From NCBI RefSeq assembly GCF_020639365.1, contig NZ_JAINUL010000001.1, positions 6,313,936 to 6,377,935 on the forward strand: 64,000 nt of DNA, given 5' to 3'. The notes below the pieces were generated by a model. That model was not told the origin of the DNA, made no database searches, and was given only the letters and a program-made list of their open reading frames with translations. The DNA is from Streptomyces flavotricini (GTDB taxonomy: Bacteria > Actinomycetota > Actinomycetes > Streptomycetales > Streptomycetaceae). Numbering within the stretch: position 1 is the stretch's first letter; each line of letters begins with the position of its first letter. Positions 18,495 to 26,619 of the stretch are shown here, piece by piece. The position numbers and the translations under genes are program-made.

Positions 18495-19675
18495 ATCCGC
18501 TCCAGGGTGGGAAGGGGGACGCCGGCCACGCGGAGGACCTCCGCCGCCAGCAGTTCGGCGGCCCGAGCGTGCGGGCCGGGGTCGGCGGCGCCGGCCATCG
18601 CGGCCAGCCGGGCCGGATCGGCCAGCAGCGGACCGAGCAGCACCGCAAGCCGGTCGGCGGTGGTCGCGGCATCCGGCAGCAGCAGGCCCGCGCCCGCGTC
18701 GACGAGGACCCGGGCGTTGTGGGTCTGGTGGTCGCCGGGGGCGTGGGGGTACGGGACGAGCAGGGCCGGGACCCCGGTCGCCGCCAGCTCCGCCACCGTC
18801 GCGGAGCCGGCCCGGCACACCACCAGGTCGGCGGCCGCGTACACGAGGTCCATCCGGTCCAGGTACGGCACGGCCCGGGCGACGCGCTGCCCGCCGCGGG
18901 CGGCGAGATCGGCGGCGGTGTCCGGCAGCGCCTTCGGACCCGTCTTGATCAGCATCTGTACGTCGTCCCGCCCCTGCCAGAGCCCGGCCAGCCCGACGGC
19001 GGCCGCGGTGAGCCGGGCGGCGCCCAGGCTGCCGCCGTTGAAGACGATCAGGCGGCGTCCGTCGGGGACGTGCAGGGCCCGCCGGGCCTCGGCGCGCAGG
19101 ACCGCCCGCTCCGGCCGGGTCAGGCCGGCCAGCCGGGCGAGGGCGGCGGAGATCGGCATTCCGGTGGTCAGCGCGTGCGCCCCGCCCGCCAGATGGGCCC
19201 GGCTGCGGTCGAAGGCCACCGCGATGTGCGGGGTGAGCCGGGCCGCGAACTGGTTGGCGCGGCCCGGCACCGCGTTGGACTCGTGGATGACGGCCGGCAG
19301 TCCCGCCATCCGCGCCCCCAGCACGGCCGGCGCGCTCGGGTAGCCGCCCATGCCCACGACGGCGTGCGCGCCCTGGGCCCGGATCACTGAGCGGGCCTGT
19401 CCCGCCGAGCGCAGGAGCGCCGCCGGGAGCAGATAGCGCTTCGCTCCGAGCGAGGGGTCGAAGGGGATCATGTCGACGGTGTGCAGGCGGTACCCGGCGC
19501 CCGGAATCAGCTCGGTCTCCAGGCCCCGCTCGGTCCCGATGAACGAGACCACGGCATCCGGGACGGCCGCGCGCAGGGCCTCGGCGAGGGCGAGCCCGGG
19601 GTAGATGTGGCCTCCGGTGCCGCCCGCGCCGATCACCACGGACAGGGGCCGGAGGGAGGTGCGTCGTGTGGTCAT
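18491..19675 (-). CDS. MurG-like glycosyltransferase (second copy in the window)
   Basis: The 394-residue GT-B enzyme shares the MurG features: GAGGTGGHIYPGLALAEAL near the N-terminus, GMGGYPSAPAVLGARMAGLP, NGGSLGAARL and CRAGSATVAELAATGVPAL. It differs clearly from the division-cluster MurG at 1216-2310, so it is an old paralogue, not a recent duplicate. It lies in a two-gene operon with a sugar-nucleotide epimerase and divergent from a two-component system. It may add a GlcNAc-type sugar to a lipid-linked glycan, either as spare lipid II synthase or for a different envelope glycan or a glycosylated metabolite. Confidence 0.82.
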   Translation of the reverse strand: MTTRRTSLRPLSVVIGAGGTGGHIYPGLALAEALRAAVPDAVVSFIGTERGLETELIPGAGYRLHTVDMIPFDPSLGAKRYLLPAALLRSAGQARSVIRAQGAHAVVGMGGYPSAPAVLGARMAGLPAVIHESNAVPGRANQFAARLTPHIAVAFDRSRAHLAGGAHALTTGMPISAALARLAGLTRPERAVLRAEARRALHVPDGRRLIVFNGGSLGAARLTAAAVGLAGLWQGRDDVQMLIKTGPKALPDTAADLAARGGQRVARAVPYLDRMDLVYAAADLVVCRAGSATVAELAATGVPALLVPYPHAPGDHQTHNARVLVDAGAGLLLPDAATTADRLAVLLGPLLADPARLAAMAGAADPGPHARAAELLAAEVLRVAGVPLPTLERI

Positions 19676-19696
19676 GGACGCAGACTTCCGGTGCGC

Positions 19697-19730
19697 CCTA
19701 AGAACGTTCTAAGAGGTTCTCTCAGAACTC
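19697..19730. promoter_or_regulatory. candidate operator between MurG-like gene and response regulator
   Basis: The 72 bp divergent gap contains the perfect palindrome AGAACGTTCT (19701-19710) and an overlapping direct repeat of GTTCT at 10-base spacing (19706 and 19716), followed by AGAAC at 19724-19728. Helical-turn direct repeats are typical targets of OmpR-type response regulators such as the one starting at 19748. Confidence 0.5.
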
Positions 19731-19747
19731 TTTGGCAGGCTTTGCCC

Positions 19748-20461
19748 ATGAGCAGCACGAGCGGTACGGGTGGCACGGGCGCGCAGCGGATCCTGGTCGT
19801 GGACGACGAGCCCGAGGTGCGGGCCGCCGTCCAGGACGGGCTGGCCGTCGAGGGGTACGAGGTGCGGGGAGCCGGCGACGGGCTGGCCGCGCTGTCCGAG
19901 GTGGCCGGCTGGCAGCCGGACGCGGTGGTGCTCGACGTGATGATGCCCGTACTGGACGGGCTCGGGGTCTGCCGGCAGCTGCGCGCGCTGGGCGACCGTA
20001 CGCCCGTACTCGTCCTGACCGCGCTGGACTCGGTGAGCGAGCGGGTCGACGGTCTGGAGGCGGGCGCCGACGACTACCTCGTCAAGCCGTTCGCGCTGGA
20101 CGAGCTGGTGGCCCGGGTCCGGGCCCTGCTGCGGCGGGCCGCGCCCGATCCGGCCGGCGCGGAGGTGCTCGCCTTCGCGGACCTCGTACTGGACCCCGGG
20201 ACGCGCACCGGAAGGCGCGGCGGGCGGCCGCTGGAGTTCAGCCGGACCGAGGCGGCGCTGCTGGAGCTGCTGCTGCGCCACCCCGGACAGGTGCTGCCGC
20301 GGGAGCTGATCCTGGAGCTGGTGTGGGGGCGGGACTTCGGACCGGACTCCAATTCCCTCGCCGTGTACGTCGGCTACCTGCGGCGGAAGCTGGAGGCGGG
20401 CGGCGAGCCGCGGTTGGTGCACACCGTCCACGGGGTCGGATACCGGCTGGGCCCGGCGTGA
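19748..20461 (+). CDS. OmpR/PhoB-family response regulator
   Basis: The 237-residue regulator has a receiver domain (RILVVDDEPEVRAAV; phospho-acceptor Asp63 in VVLDVMMPVLDG; the Lys of YLVKPFALDEL) and a C-terminal winged helix (FSRTEAALLELLLRHPGQVLPRELILELVWG and NSLAVYVGYLRRKLE). The ATG at 19748 fits the domain start. It overlaps the sensor kinase gene by 4 nt. It probably controls its own operon and perhaps the divergent epimerase/glycosyltransferase pair. Confidence 0.95.
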   Translation: MSSTSGTGGTGAQRILVVDDEPEVRAAVQDGLAVEGYEVRGAGDGLAALSEVAGWQPDAVVLDVMMPVLDGLGVCRQLRALGDRTPVLVLTALDSVSERVDGLEAGADDYLVKPFALDELVARVRALLRRAAPDPAGAEVLAFADLVLDPGTRTGRRGGRPLEFSRTEAALLELLLRHPGQVLPRELILELVWGRDFGPDSNSLAVYVGYLRRKLEAGGEPRLVHTVHGVGYRLGPA

Positions 20462-21978
20462 GCGCCGCCGGGCGGGGGCGGCGCCGGCTCGGCGCTCCCT
20501 GGCGCAGACGCCGGCCGCTGCGGACCCGCCTGGCGCTGGCGGTCACCTCGGCGGTGGCGCTGGTCGCGGTCGGGGTGTGCACGGCGGCCTTCTTCGTCGT
20601 GCGCAGCGCCCTGTACGAGCAGCTGAACCTGAGCCTGACCCAGTCCGCGCGGCTCGCGGCGCAGCGCAACCCTGACTCCGGGCCGGACACCCTGGCCGGG
20701 GAGTGCCGCTTCCTGGCGGCGCCCGCCTGCGCGGAGGTGGTGCCGGCCGACCCGGCGGACGATCCGGCCAAGCCCCGTCTGCTGCCGGTGGACTCCGCGA
20801 CGCGGGCGGTGGCCGCCGGGCGGCACGCGCCGTTCTACACGGACATCGTGCACGCCGGGCACCCGACGCGGATGCTCACCACCGACTACGCGAAGGGCCG
20901 GGCGCTCCAGGTCGCGCTGCGGGCCGACACCGTCGAGAAGGGGATCGAGGAGGCGGCCTGGTGGCTGGCGCTGATCGGCGCGGCCGGGGTGCTGGTGGCC
21001 GCCGGGCTCGGGTACTGGGTGTCGCGGACCGGCCTGGCCCCGGTGACCCGGCTCACGGCCACCGCCGAGCGGATCGCGGCGACGCGGGATCCCCGGCACC
21101 GGATCGAACTGCCGCCGCCGGGGCCGCCGGGGAGGGAGGACGAGATCACGCGGCTGGCCGGGAGCTTCAACACCATGCTGGGCGAGCTGGAGCAGTCGGT
21201 CACGGCGCAGCGGCGGCTGGTCGCGGACGCGTCGCACGAGCTGCGGACCCCGCTGACGGCGCTGCGGACCAACGCGGAGCTGCTGGCGCGGGGGGAGCGG
21301 CTGACGCCGGCCCAGCGCGAGCGGGCCTCGCTCGCGCTGGGCCGGCAGTTGCGGGAGGTGACGGGGCTGGTGAACGACCTGATCGAGCTGGCCCGGGACG
21401 AGGAGCCGCAGCCGCTGGTGGAGCAGGTACGGCTGGCGCCGCTGGTGGAGCACTGCGCGGAGGCGGCGCGGGCGCACCGGCCGTCGGTCCCGGTGCGGGT
21501 GCGCGTCCGCGGGGCGGAGACGGTGGTGGTGCCGGGCGTACCGGCGCGGCTGACCCGGCTCGTGTCGAACCTGCTGGACAACGCGGCGAAGTTCAGCCCC
21601 GCGGGGGCGCCGGTGGAGGTGGAGCTGGTGTCGCCGGGCGGCGCCGGCCGGGCCGAGCTGACCGTACGGGACCACGGTCCGGGCATCGCGGCGGAGGACC
21701 TGCCGTACGTCTTCGACCGCTTCTACCGGGCCGGGGCGGCCCGCGCCCTGCCGGGCTCGGGGCTGGGCCTGGCGATGGCCCGCCAGATCGCCCGGGCGCA
21801 CTCCGCGGAGCTCGTGGCGGAGCCGGCACCGGGCGGCGGAGCCCTGTTCCGCCTGACGTTCCGACCCGGGCCGGGGCCGGGCCCCGGTCAGAACGTCAGG
21901 ACGGGCTCGGGCGCGGGTCCGCGGGGGAGGTGGCGATGCGGGGCAGGGCGTACGGGTGGTGGGCCAGGAGCCAGCTGA
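20458..21978 (+). CDS. Sensor histidine kinase, HAMP-containing
   Basis: The 506-residue kinase has two membrane spans (about 24-48 and 168-188) that enclose an extracytoplasmic domain of roughly 120 residues with Cys83 and Cys91. A HAMP linker follows, then the H box DASHELRTPLTALR (His260), N box (NLLDNAAKF), G1 (DHGPGIA) and G2 (GSGLGLAMA). It phosphorylates the regulator encoded just upstream. The last 83 bases overlap the convergent mscS gene; the final 30 residues are low-complexity and probably dispensable. The signal is unknown. Confidence 0.94.
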   Translation: MSAAGRGRRRLGAPWRRRRPLRTRLALAVTSAVALVAVGVCTAAFFVVRSALYEQLNLSLTQSARLAAQRNPDSGPDTLAGECRFLAAPACAEVVPADPADDPAKPRLLPVDSATRAVAAGRHAPFYTDIVHAGHPTRMLTTDYAKGRALQVALRADTVEKGIEEAAWWLALIGAAGVLVAAGLGYWVSRTGLAPVTRLTATAERIAATRDPRHRIELPPPGPPGREDEITRLAGSFNTMLGELEQSVTAQRRLVADASHELRTPLTALRTNAELLARGERLTPAQRERASLALGRQLREVTGLVNDLIELARDEEPQPLVEQVRLAPLVEHCAEAARAHRPSVPVRVRVRGAETVVVPGVPARLTRLVSNLLDNAAKFSPAGAPVEVELVSPGGAGRAELTVRDHGPGIAAEDLPYVFDRFYRAGAARALPGSGLGLAMARQIARAHSAELVAEPAPGGGALFRLTFRPGPGPGPGQNVRTGSGAGPRGRWRCGAGRTGGGPGAS

Positions 21979-22948
21979 TCAGGCGCTCGCGGACCTGGCA
22001 GCGGACGGTCCAGATGTCCGTCGCGTCCTTCGCCGTGACCACCGCCCGGACCTGGATGGTGTGCGGGGTCGTGTCGGTGACCGCCAGGGTTCCGGTGCGG
22101 CCGTCCCATTCCGGGATCTCCTCCAGGATCCCCAGGAGCTGCTCCCGCATCAGGTCGAGCGGTGCGCTGTGGTCCAGGTGCCAGAAGACGGTCCCGGTCA
22201 TCTGCGCGCCTCCGCGGGACCAGTTCTCGTACGGCTTGCCTGTGAAATACGACACAGGCATCGTGATCCGGCGCTCGTCCCAGGTGCGGACCACCAGGAA
22301 GGTCAGGGTGATCTCCTCGACCGTCCCCCACTCCTCGTCCACGACCACCGTGTCCCCGATCCGCACCGTGTCGCCGAAGGCGATCTGCAGTCCGGCGAAC
22401 AGGTTGCCCAGCGAGGACTGGGCCGCGATGCCCGCCACGATGCCGAGCACGCCCGCGGACGCCAGCATCGAGGCGCCGACCGCCCGCATCGGCGGGAACG
22501 TGAGCAGCATCGCCGCCACCGCGACCACCACGACCACCGCCGTGACCACCCGGTGGATCAGCGTCACCTGGGTGCGGACCCGCCGCACCCGCGCGTCGTC
22601 CGGGTTCTGGGCGGCGTAGCGGGCGTACGAGGCGTCCACGACCGCCGTCGCGATCCGTACCAGCAGCCACGCCGCCGAGCCGATCAGCACGAGGGTCAGG
22701 GCGCGGCCCACGGCGAAGACGTACTCCGGGCCGATCCCCATCCGCCGGTGGGATCCGTACAGCAGCGTCGCGCACAGCACGAGCTGGAACGGCAGCCGGC
22801 AGTGGCGCAGCAGCCCCCACAGCGGGGTCTCGCTGTGCCGGGCGTCGGCGCGGCGCAGCAGCAGGTCCAGCAGCCATCCGGCCAGCAGGGTGACGACCAG
22901 GGCGCCGCCGACGACGGCGATCGGGCGCAGAACGGTGTCCGTGTCCAT
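21896..22948 (-). CDS. MscS-family mechanosensitive ion channel
   Basis: The 350-residue protein has four to five membrane segments. The pore-lining segment is ASAGVLGIVAGIAAQSSLGNLFAG, the MscS TM3 signature, and is followed by the beta domain (DTVRIGDTVVVDEEWGTVEEI). Such channels release solutes on hypo-osmotic shock. The ATG at 22948 (MDTDTVLRPIAVVGG) is preferred over upstream starts because sequence before it is not membrane-like. Its 3' end overlaps the convergent kinase gene. Confidence 0.9.
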   Translation of the reverse strand: MDTDTVLRPIAVVGGALVVTLLAGWLLDLLLRRADARHSETPLWGLLRHCRLPFQLVLCATLLYGSHRRMGIGPEYVFAVGRALTLVLIGSAAWLLVRIATAVVDASYARYAAQNPDDARVRRVRTQVTLIHRVVTAVVVVVAVAAMLLTFPPMRAVGASMLASAGVLGIVAGIAAQSSLGNLFAGLQIAFGDTVRIGDTVVVDEEWGTVEEITLTFLVVRTWDERRITMPVSYFTGKPYENWSRGGAQMTGTVFWHLDHSAPLDLMREQLLGILEEIPEWDGRTGTLAVTDTTPHTIQVRAVVTAKDATDIWTVRCQVRERLISWLLAHHPYALPRIATSPADPRPSPS

Positions 22949-23014
22949 GCACCTCAACGTAACCGGAAGCAGGGCTCGGGCCCTTCCCATCCGACGAATG
23001 GCACGATGGGGTAC

Positions 23015-23584
23015 ATGAACATCGTGCTCTTCCATTCGACGTACGGGCTGCGGCCCGCGGTGCACGCGGCGGCCGACCGGCTGCGCGCGGCCGGTCACCA
23101 GGTCCAGGTGCCGGACCTCTTCGAGGGACGCACCTTCGAGACCGTCGAGGAGGGCATGGCCCACCGGGACGAGATCGGCCGCGACGAGCTGCTCAAGCGC
23201 GCGGTGCTGGCCTCCGCCCCCCACTCCGACCAGGGTCTGGTCTACGCCGGCTTCTCCTTCGGCGGCTCCGTCGCCCAGCACCTCGCCCTGGCCGACGAGA
23301 AGGCGCGCGGGCTGCTGCTCCTGCACGGGACGGCGGACCTGGACGAGGACACCGCGGTCGACGAACTGCCGGTGCAGCTGCACATCGCGGACCCCGACCC
23401 GTTCGAGACGCACGACTGGCTGACGGCCTGGTACCTGCGGATGCAGCGCGCCGGGGCCGACGTGGAGGTGCACCGCTACCCGGGTGCCGGGCACCTGTTC
23501 ACGGATCCGGACCTCGACGACTACGACGCGGAGGCCGCGGAGCAGACCTGGAAGGCGGCCATCGGCTTCCTCGACTCCCTGTAG
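23015..23584 (+). CDS. Dienelactone hydrolase-family alpha/beta hydrolase
   Basis: This 189-residue alpha/beta hydrolase has the nucleophile elbow GFSFGGS with Ser81 where classical dienelactone hydrolases have Cys, an acidic residue in the HIADPDPFE loop, and the catalytic His in YPGAGHLFTD. It is probably a small esterase or thioesterase of unknown substrate. An in-frame ATG at 23006 would add three residues. It is monocistronic and ends at a strong terminator. Confidence 0.85.
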   Translation: MNIVLFHSTYGLRPAVHAAADRLRAAGHQVQVPDLFEGRTFETVEEGMAHRDEIGRDELLKRAVLASAPHSDQGLVYAGFSFGGSVAQHLALADEKARGLLLLHGTADLDEDTAVDELPVQLHIADPDPFETHDWLTAWYLRMQRAGADVEVHRYPGAGHLFTDPDLDDYDAEAAEQTWKAAIGFLDSL

Positions 23585-23591
23585 CGCAAAG

Positions 23592-23632
23592 GGTGAGGGG
23601 CGGGGCACGAACCGCGTGCCCCGCCCCTCACC
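23592..23632. terminator. bidirectional terminator
   Basis: A perfect 18 bp inverted repeat (23592-23609 with 23615-23632; 5 base loop) lies between the convergent hydrolase and metalloprotease genes and ends in GTTTCA on the + strand. Confidence 0.9.
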
Positions 23633-23651
23633 GTTTCACGTCACGTGGTGA

Positions 23652-24647
23652 CTAGCCGCGGTACGCGCTCCACATGCTCTTCATACGGGACACCTGGCCC
23701 GCGGTGAACTGGTACATGCACGAGTCGTACGTGTAGTCCATGAAGTTGTGGATCGGGTCGACGCCCGTCTTGTTGGTGCAGCTGTCACGGCCGGTCGGGC
23801 ACTCGAACGCGGCGCTCTTCTCGGCCGGGGTGTCGGAGACGGAGTCGCCGCTGCCCGAGCAGCCGCCCTGGAAGGTGTGGTAGAGGCCCATCCAGTGGCC
23901 GACCTCGTGGGTGCCGGTGTCGCCCTCGTTGTAGTTGGCGGCGGAGCCGCCCGGCAGCGAGGTGTTGAGGATGACCACGCCGTCCATCTTGGGCTGCGAG
24001 GCGTAGGAGCTCGGGAAGGTCGCCCATCCGAGCAGGCCGCCGCCGAGGTTGGCGGTGTAGAGGTTGAGCGCGTTCGCGCCGCCCTTGCGCAGGGCGTTCT
24101 TCATGTCCTTCTCGGCCTGGGTGCCGTCCGAGACGTTGTACCAGGCGGCGTTGTCGGTGTAGTCGGTGGAGACCAGCGAGAACTGGTAGCCCGAGTCGAC
24201 GTTGCCGGTGCCCTTGCCGCTGTAGGCGGAGTTGAGGACCGCGATCTGGTTGTTGATGTCCGTGGCGGTCAGCTTGCCGGCGGTGCCCGAGGTGATGACG
24301 TGGACGTACACCGGGATGGTCGTCGCGGCGGTGGCCTCGGCGGCGCGCATCTGGCGCTGCGGGCCCAGCTCGGCGCTCTTCTTGGCCAGGTCGGCGTCCA
24401 TGGCCTTGACCTGGGCGTCCGTCACCTCGTTGGGGTCGGCCGCGCTCTTGTCCTTCGGGCGGGCGACACGGGCGTTGGCGGAGGCGCCGGCGGTGCCGGC
24501 GTCGGCACAGGCCTCGGCGCCGGTCTTGGGTGCCGCGGCCACGGTCGTGGGGACCGTGAGCGGGGCGAACGCCAGGGTTCCGGCCAGGACGGCCGTACCC
24601 ATGAGGCGGCGGCGGAGCATGGGGGATATGCGGGCGGAAGCGCGCAC
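23652..24647 (-). CDS. Secreted M43-family zinc metalloprotease
   Basis: The 331-residue precursor has a signal peptide (basic MRASARISPMLRRRL, then a hydrophobic core, cut near AAA-P). The protease domain has the metzincin zinc site THEVGHWMGLYHTF with His247, Glu248, His251 and His257, and the Met-turn NFMDYTYDSC (Met303). Paired cysteines fit an extracellular enzyme of the pappalysin (M43B) group. The GTG at 24647 follows an AGGAG six bases upstream; the longer ATG frame has no such site. A linker of about 65 residues after the signal may act as a propeptide. Confidence 0.9.
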   Translation of the reverse strand: MRASARISPMLRRRLMGTAVLAGTLAFAPLTVPTTVAAAPKTGAEACADAGTAGASANARVARPKDKSAADPNEVTDAQVKAMDADLAKKSAELGPQRQMRAAEATAATTIPVYVHVITSGTAGKLTATDINNQIAVLNSAYSGKGTGNVDSGYQFSLVSTDYTDNAAWYNVSDGTQAEKDMKNALRKGGANALNLYTANLGGGLLGWATFPSSYASQPKMDGVVILNTSLPGGSAANYNEGDTGTHEVGHWMGLYHTFQGGCSGSGDSVSDTPAEKSAAFECPTGRDSCTNKTGVDPIHNFMDYTYDSCMYQFTAGQVSRMKSMWSAYRG

Positions 24648-24752
24648 GTTGACTCCTCGCGAAGCGTGGTGGGGGGTGAGGGTTTTCCTCACGCTGGCGC
24701 GAAGCTTATGTGTCCATGTCATGCACTGAGCAAGCCCTTTACGTAAAAGATT

Positions 24753-24810
24753 TGTTGCTTCTGGTGCCGAAGGGGCGCCTGGTCTGCATCAGACGCCCCT
24801 CCGAGCAACA
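24753..24810 (-). terminator. nested hairpin after phoD
   Basis: An inner stem GGGGCGCCTG/CAGACGCCCC (24772-24781 with 24790-24799, one mismatch) sits inside an outer stem TGTTGCT/AGCAACA (24753-24759 with 24804-24810). It lies just past the phoD stop on the - strand and in the promoter-side gap of the metalloprotease. Confidence 0.55.
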
Positions 24811-24835
24811 GAATTGACATACCGTCAGAAGATGA

Positions 24836-26509
24836 TCAGCTCACCGGCTGGTACGACCGCTCCACCTTCTGCGTGCCGTTCGCCGTGCGGTAGGAACGGG
24901 ACCACGCGGTGGTGGCGGCCGGATTCCGCTTGTCGGACACCACGTAGTAGTCCATCTGCGAGCGCTCGGCCGTCACGTCCAGCACCCCGTAGCCGTGTGC
25001 GTCCATGTCCAGCCACTTCACGTGCCAGTTGGCGGCCTTGACCGCGGCTTCCGCTACCAGCGACGCGGTGTCCGCCGGCACGTGCAGGAGATCGTCGATG
25101 TTGTCGGAGGTCACCGACGTCACCACGAACTCGGTGGCCGCCGTACCCGAGCCCGGGTAGGTCGCCATGTTCATCGGGACCTCGTTCGCCCACGCCATGT
25201 GGATGTCGCCCGTGAGGAAGACCGTGTTCTTGATCTTCTGGTCCTTGAGGTGGTTCAGCAGCTCCTTGCGGTCGTCCGTGTAGCCGTCCCACTGGTCCAC
25301 GTTGATCGCGAGGCCGCCCTCGGGCAGGCCCAGCAGCTTCGTCAGCGGTGCCAGCAGGTGCGCGGGCAGCGAGCCGAAGGCGACCGGTGAGATCATCACC
25401 GAGGTCCCGACCAGCTTCCAGGTCGCGTTGGAGCTCGCGAGGCCCGACTTGAGCCAGTCCAGCTGGGCGCGCCCGGTGATGGTGCGCTCCGGGTCGTCGA
25501 CCGCGCCGCTGCCCACCTTGACCTGCTGGGAGCGGAAGGTGCGCAGGTCAAGCAGGTGCAGATCGGCGAGGTTGCCGAAGCGCAGCCGCCGGTAGACGGT
25601 GCCGGCCGTGGAGGTGCGGACCGGCATCCACTCGAAGTACGCCTGCTTGGCGGCGGCCGCGCGGGCCGTCCAGTCGCCCTCGGCGCCCGGGGTGTGGTTC
25701 TCCGCCCCGCCCGACCAGGCGTCGTTGGCGAACTCGTGGTCGTCCCATATCGCCACGATCGCGTGCGCGGCGTGCAGCGCCTGGAGGTCGGCGTCGGTCT
25801 TGTACCTGCCGTGCCGGGTCCGGTAGTCGGAGAGGGTGAGGATCTCGTGCTTCGGCTCGTGCGCGCGTACGACGTACTTCGCCTCGGGGTAGGCCCCGTT
25901 CGCGTACTCGTAGATGTAGTCGCCGAGGTGCAGGATCGCGTGCAGGTCGGTGCGGGCCGCCAGGTGGCGGTAGGCCGAGAAGTAGCCGGCCTCCCAGTTG
26001 GCGCAGGACACCACGCCGAAGCGGACCCCGGGGGTGCTCGCGTCGTGGCCCGGGGCGGTCAGGGTGCGCCCGACCGGGGAGACGGCGCCGCCCGCGGTGA
26101 ACCGGTAGAAGTACGGGGTCTGCGGCCGCAGTCCGCGGACGTCGGCCTTGACCGTGTGGTCGGTGGCGGCGCTCGCGGTGACGGAGCCGCTCGCCACGAT
26201 CCGGGAGAAGGCCTTGTCCTCGGCGACCTCCCAGGTCACCTGGGTGGCCGGCCCGGCGCCGGAGCCGGGTGCGGCCTCGGGGGTCGGGGTGACGCGGGTC
26301 CACAGCAGGACCCCGTCGGGCAGCGGGTCGCCGGAGGCGACGCCGTGCAGGAAGGCGGGCCCGTTCGAGGCCGCCGACGCGGGGGAGGCGCCCAGGGCGG
26401 CCGCCGCGAAGGGCGCGAGGGCGGCGGTGGCCGCAGCGGCCTTGACGACCGTGCGGCGGCGCGGAGTTGCCGCAGTGGGGGAGGGGAGATGACTGGTCAC
26501 GGCCGGCAT
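24836..26509 (-). CDS. phoD: PhoD-like alkaline phosphatase/phosphodiesterase, Tat-exported
   Basis: The 557-residue precursor starts with a twin-arginine signal (PRRRTVVKAAAATAALAPF, cut near ASA). A PhoD N-terminal domain follows (HGVASGDPLPDGVLLWTRVTP), then the metallophosphatase domain with NWEAGYFSAYRHLAAR, HLGDYIYEYANG, IWDDHEFANDAWSGG and FLTGDIHMAWANEV, which supply metal ligands. PhoD enzymes release phosphate from phosphodiesters, including teichoic acids, under phosphate limitation. No clear PHO box lies upstream. The ATG at 26509 lacks a good ribosome site; a GTG three codons later is an alternative. Confidence 0.92.
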   Translation of the reverse strand: MPAVTSHLPSPTAATPRRRTVVKAAAATAALAPFAAAALGASPASAASNGPAFLHGVASGDPLPDGVLLWTRVTPTPEAAPGSGAGPATQVTWEVAEDKAFSRIVASGSVTASAATDHTVKADVRGLRPQTPYFYRFTAGGAVSPVGRTLTAPGHDASTPGVRFGVVSCANWEAGYFSAYRHLAARTDLHAILHLGDYIYEYANGAYPEAKYVVRAHEPKHEILTLSDYRTRHGRYKTDADLQALHAAHAIVAIWDDHEFANDAWSGGAENHTPGAEGDWTARAAAAKQAYFEWMPVRTSTAGTVYRRLRFGNLADLHLLDLRTFRSQQVKVGSGAVDDPERTITGRAQLDWLKSGLASSNATWKLVGTSVMISPVAFGSLPAHLLAPLTKLLGLPEGGLAINVDQWDGYTDDRKELLNHLKDQKIKNTVFLTGDIHMAWANEVPMNMATYPGSGTAATEFVVTSVTSDNIDDLLHVPADTASLVAEAAVKAANWHVKWLDMDAHGYGVLDVTAERSQMDYYVVSDKRNPAATTAWSRSYRTANGTQKVERSYQPVS

Positions 26510-26552
26510 ATTACTGACGGGTAAAGCCGCTGGTACACCCCTCGGAAAGCAA

Positions 26553-26585
26553 CGGGCGGGCGAACTCTCGGAGTTCGCCCGCCCG
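26553..26585. terminator. terminator of the DsbA-like gene
   Basis: A perfect 15 bp inverted repeat (26553-26567 with 26571-26585; TCG loop) lies between the phoD start and the stop of the - strand thioredoxin-fold gene at 26620. Confidence 0.85.
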
Positions 26586-26619
26586 TTCCCGTGCCCGGGG
26601 CTTTCCCCGGTTCGGCCGA

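Noticed and set aside
26510..26560. PHO box upstream of phoD
   Set aside because: I looked for GTTCACC-type direct repeats on the - strand before the start codon and found none.
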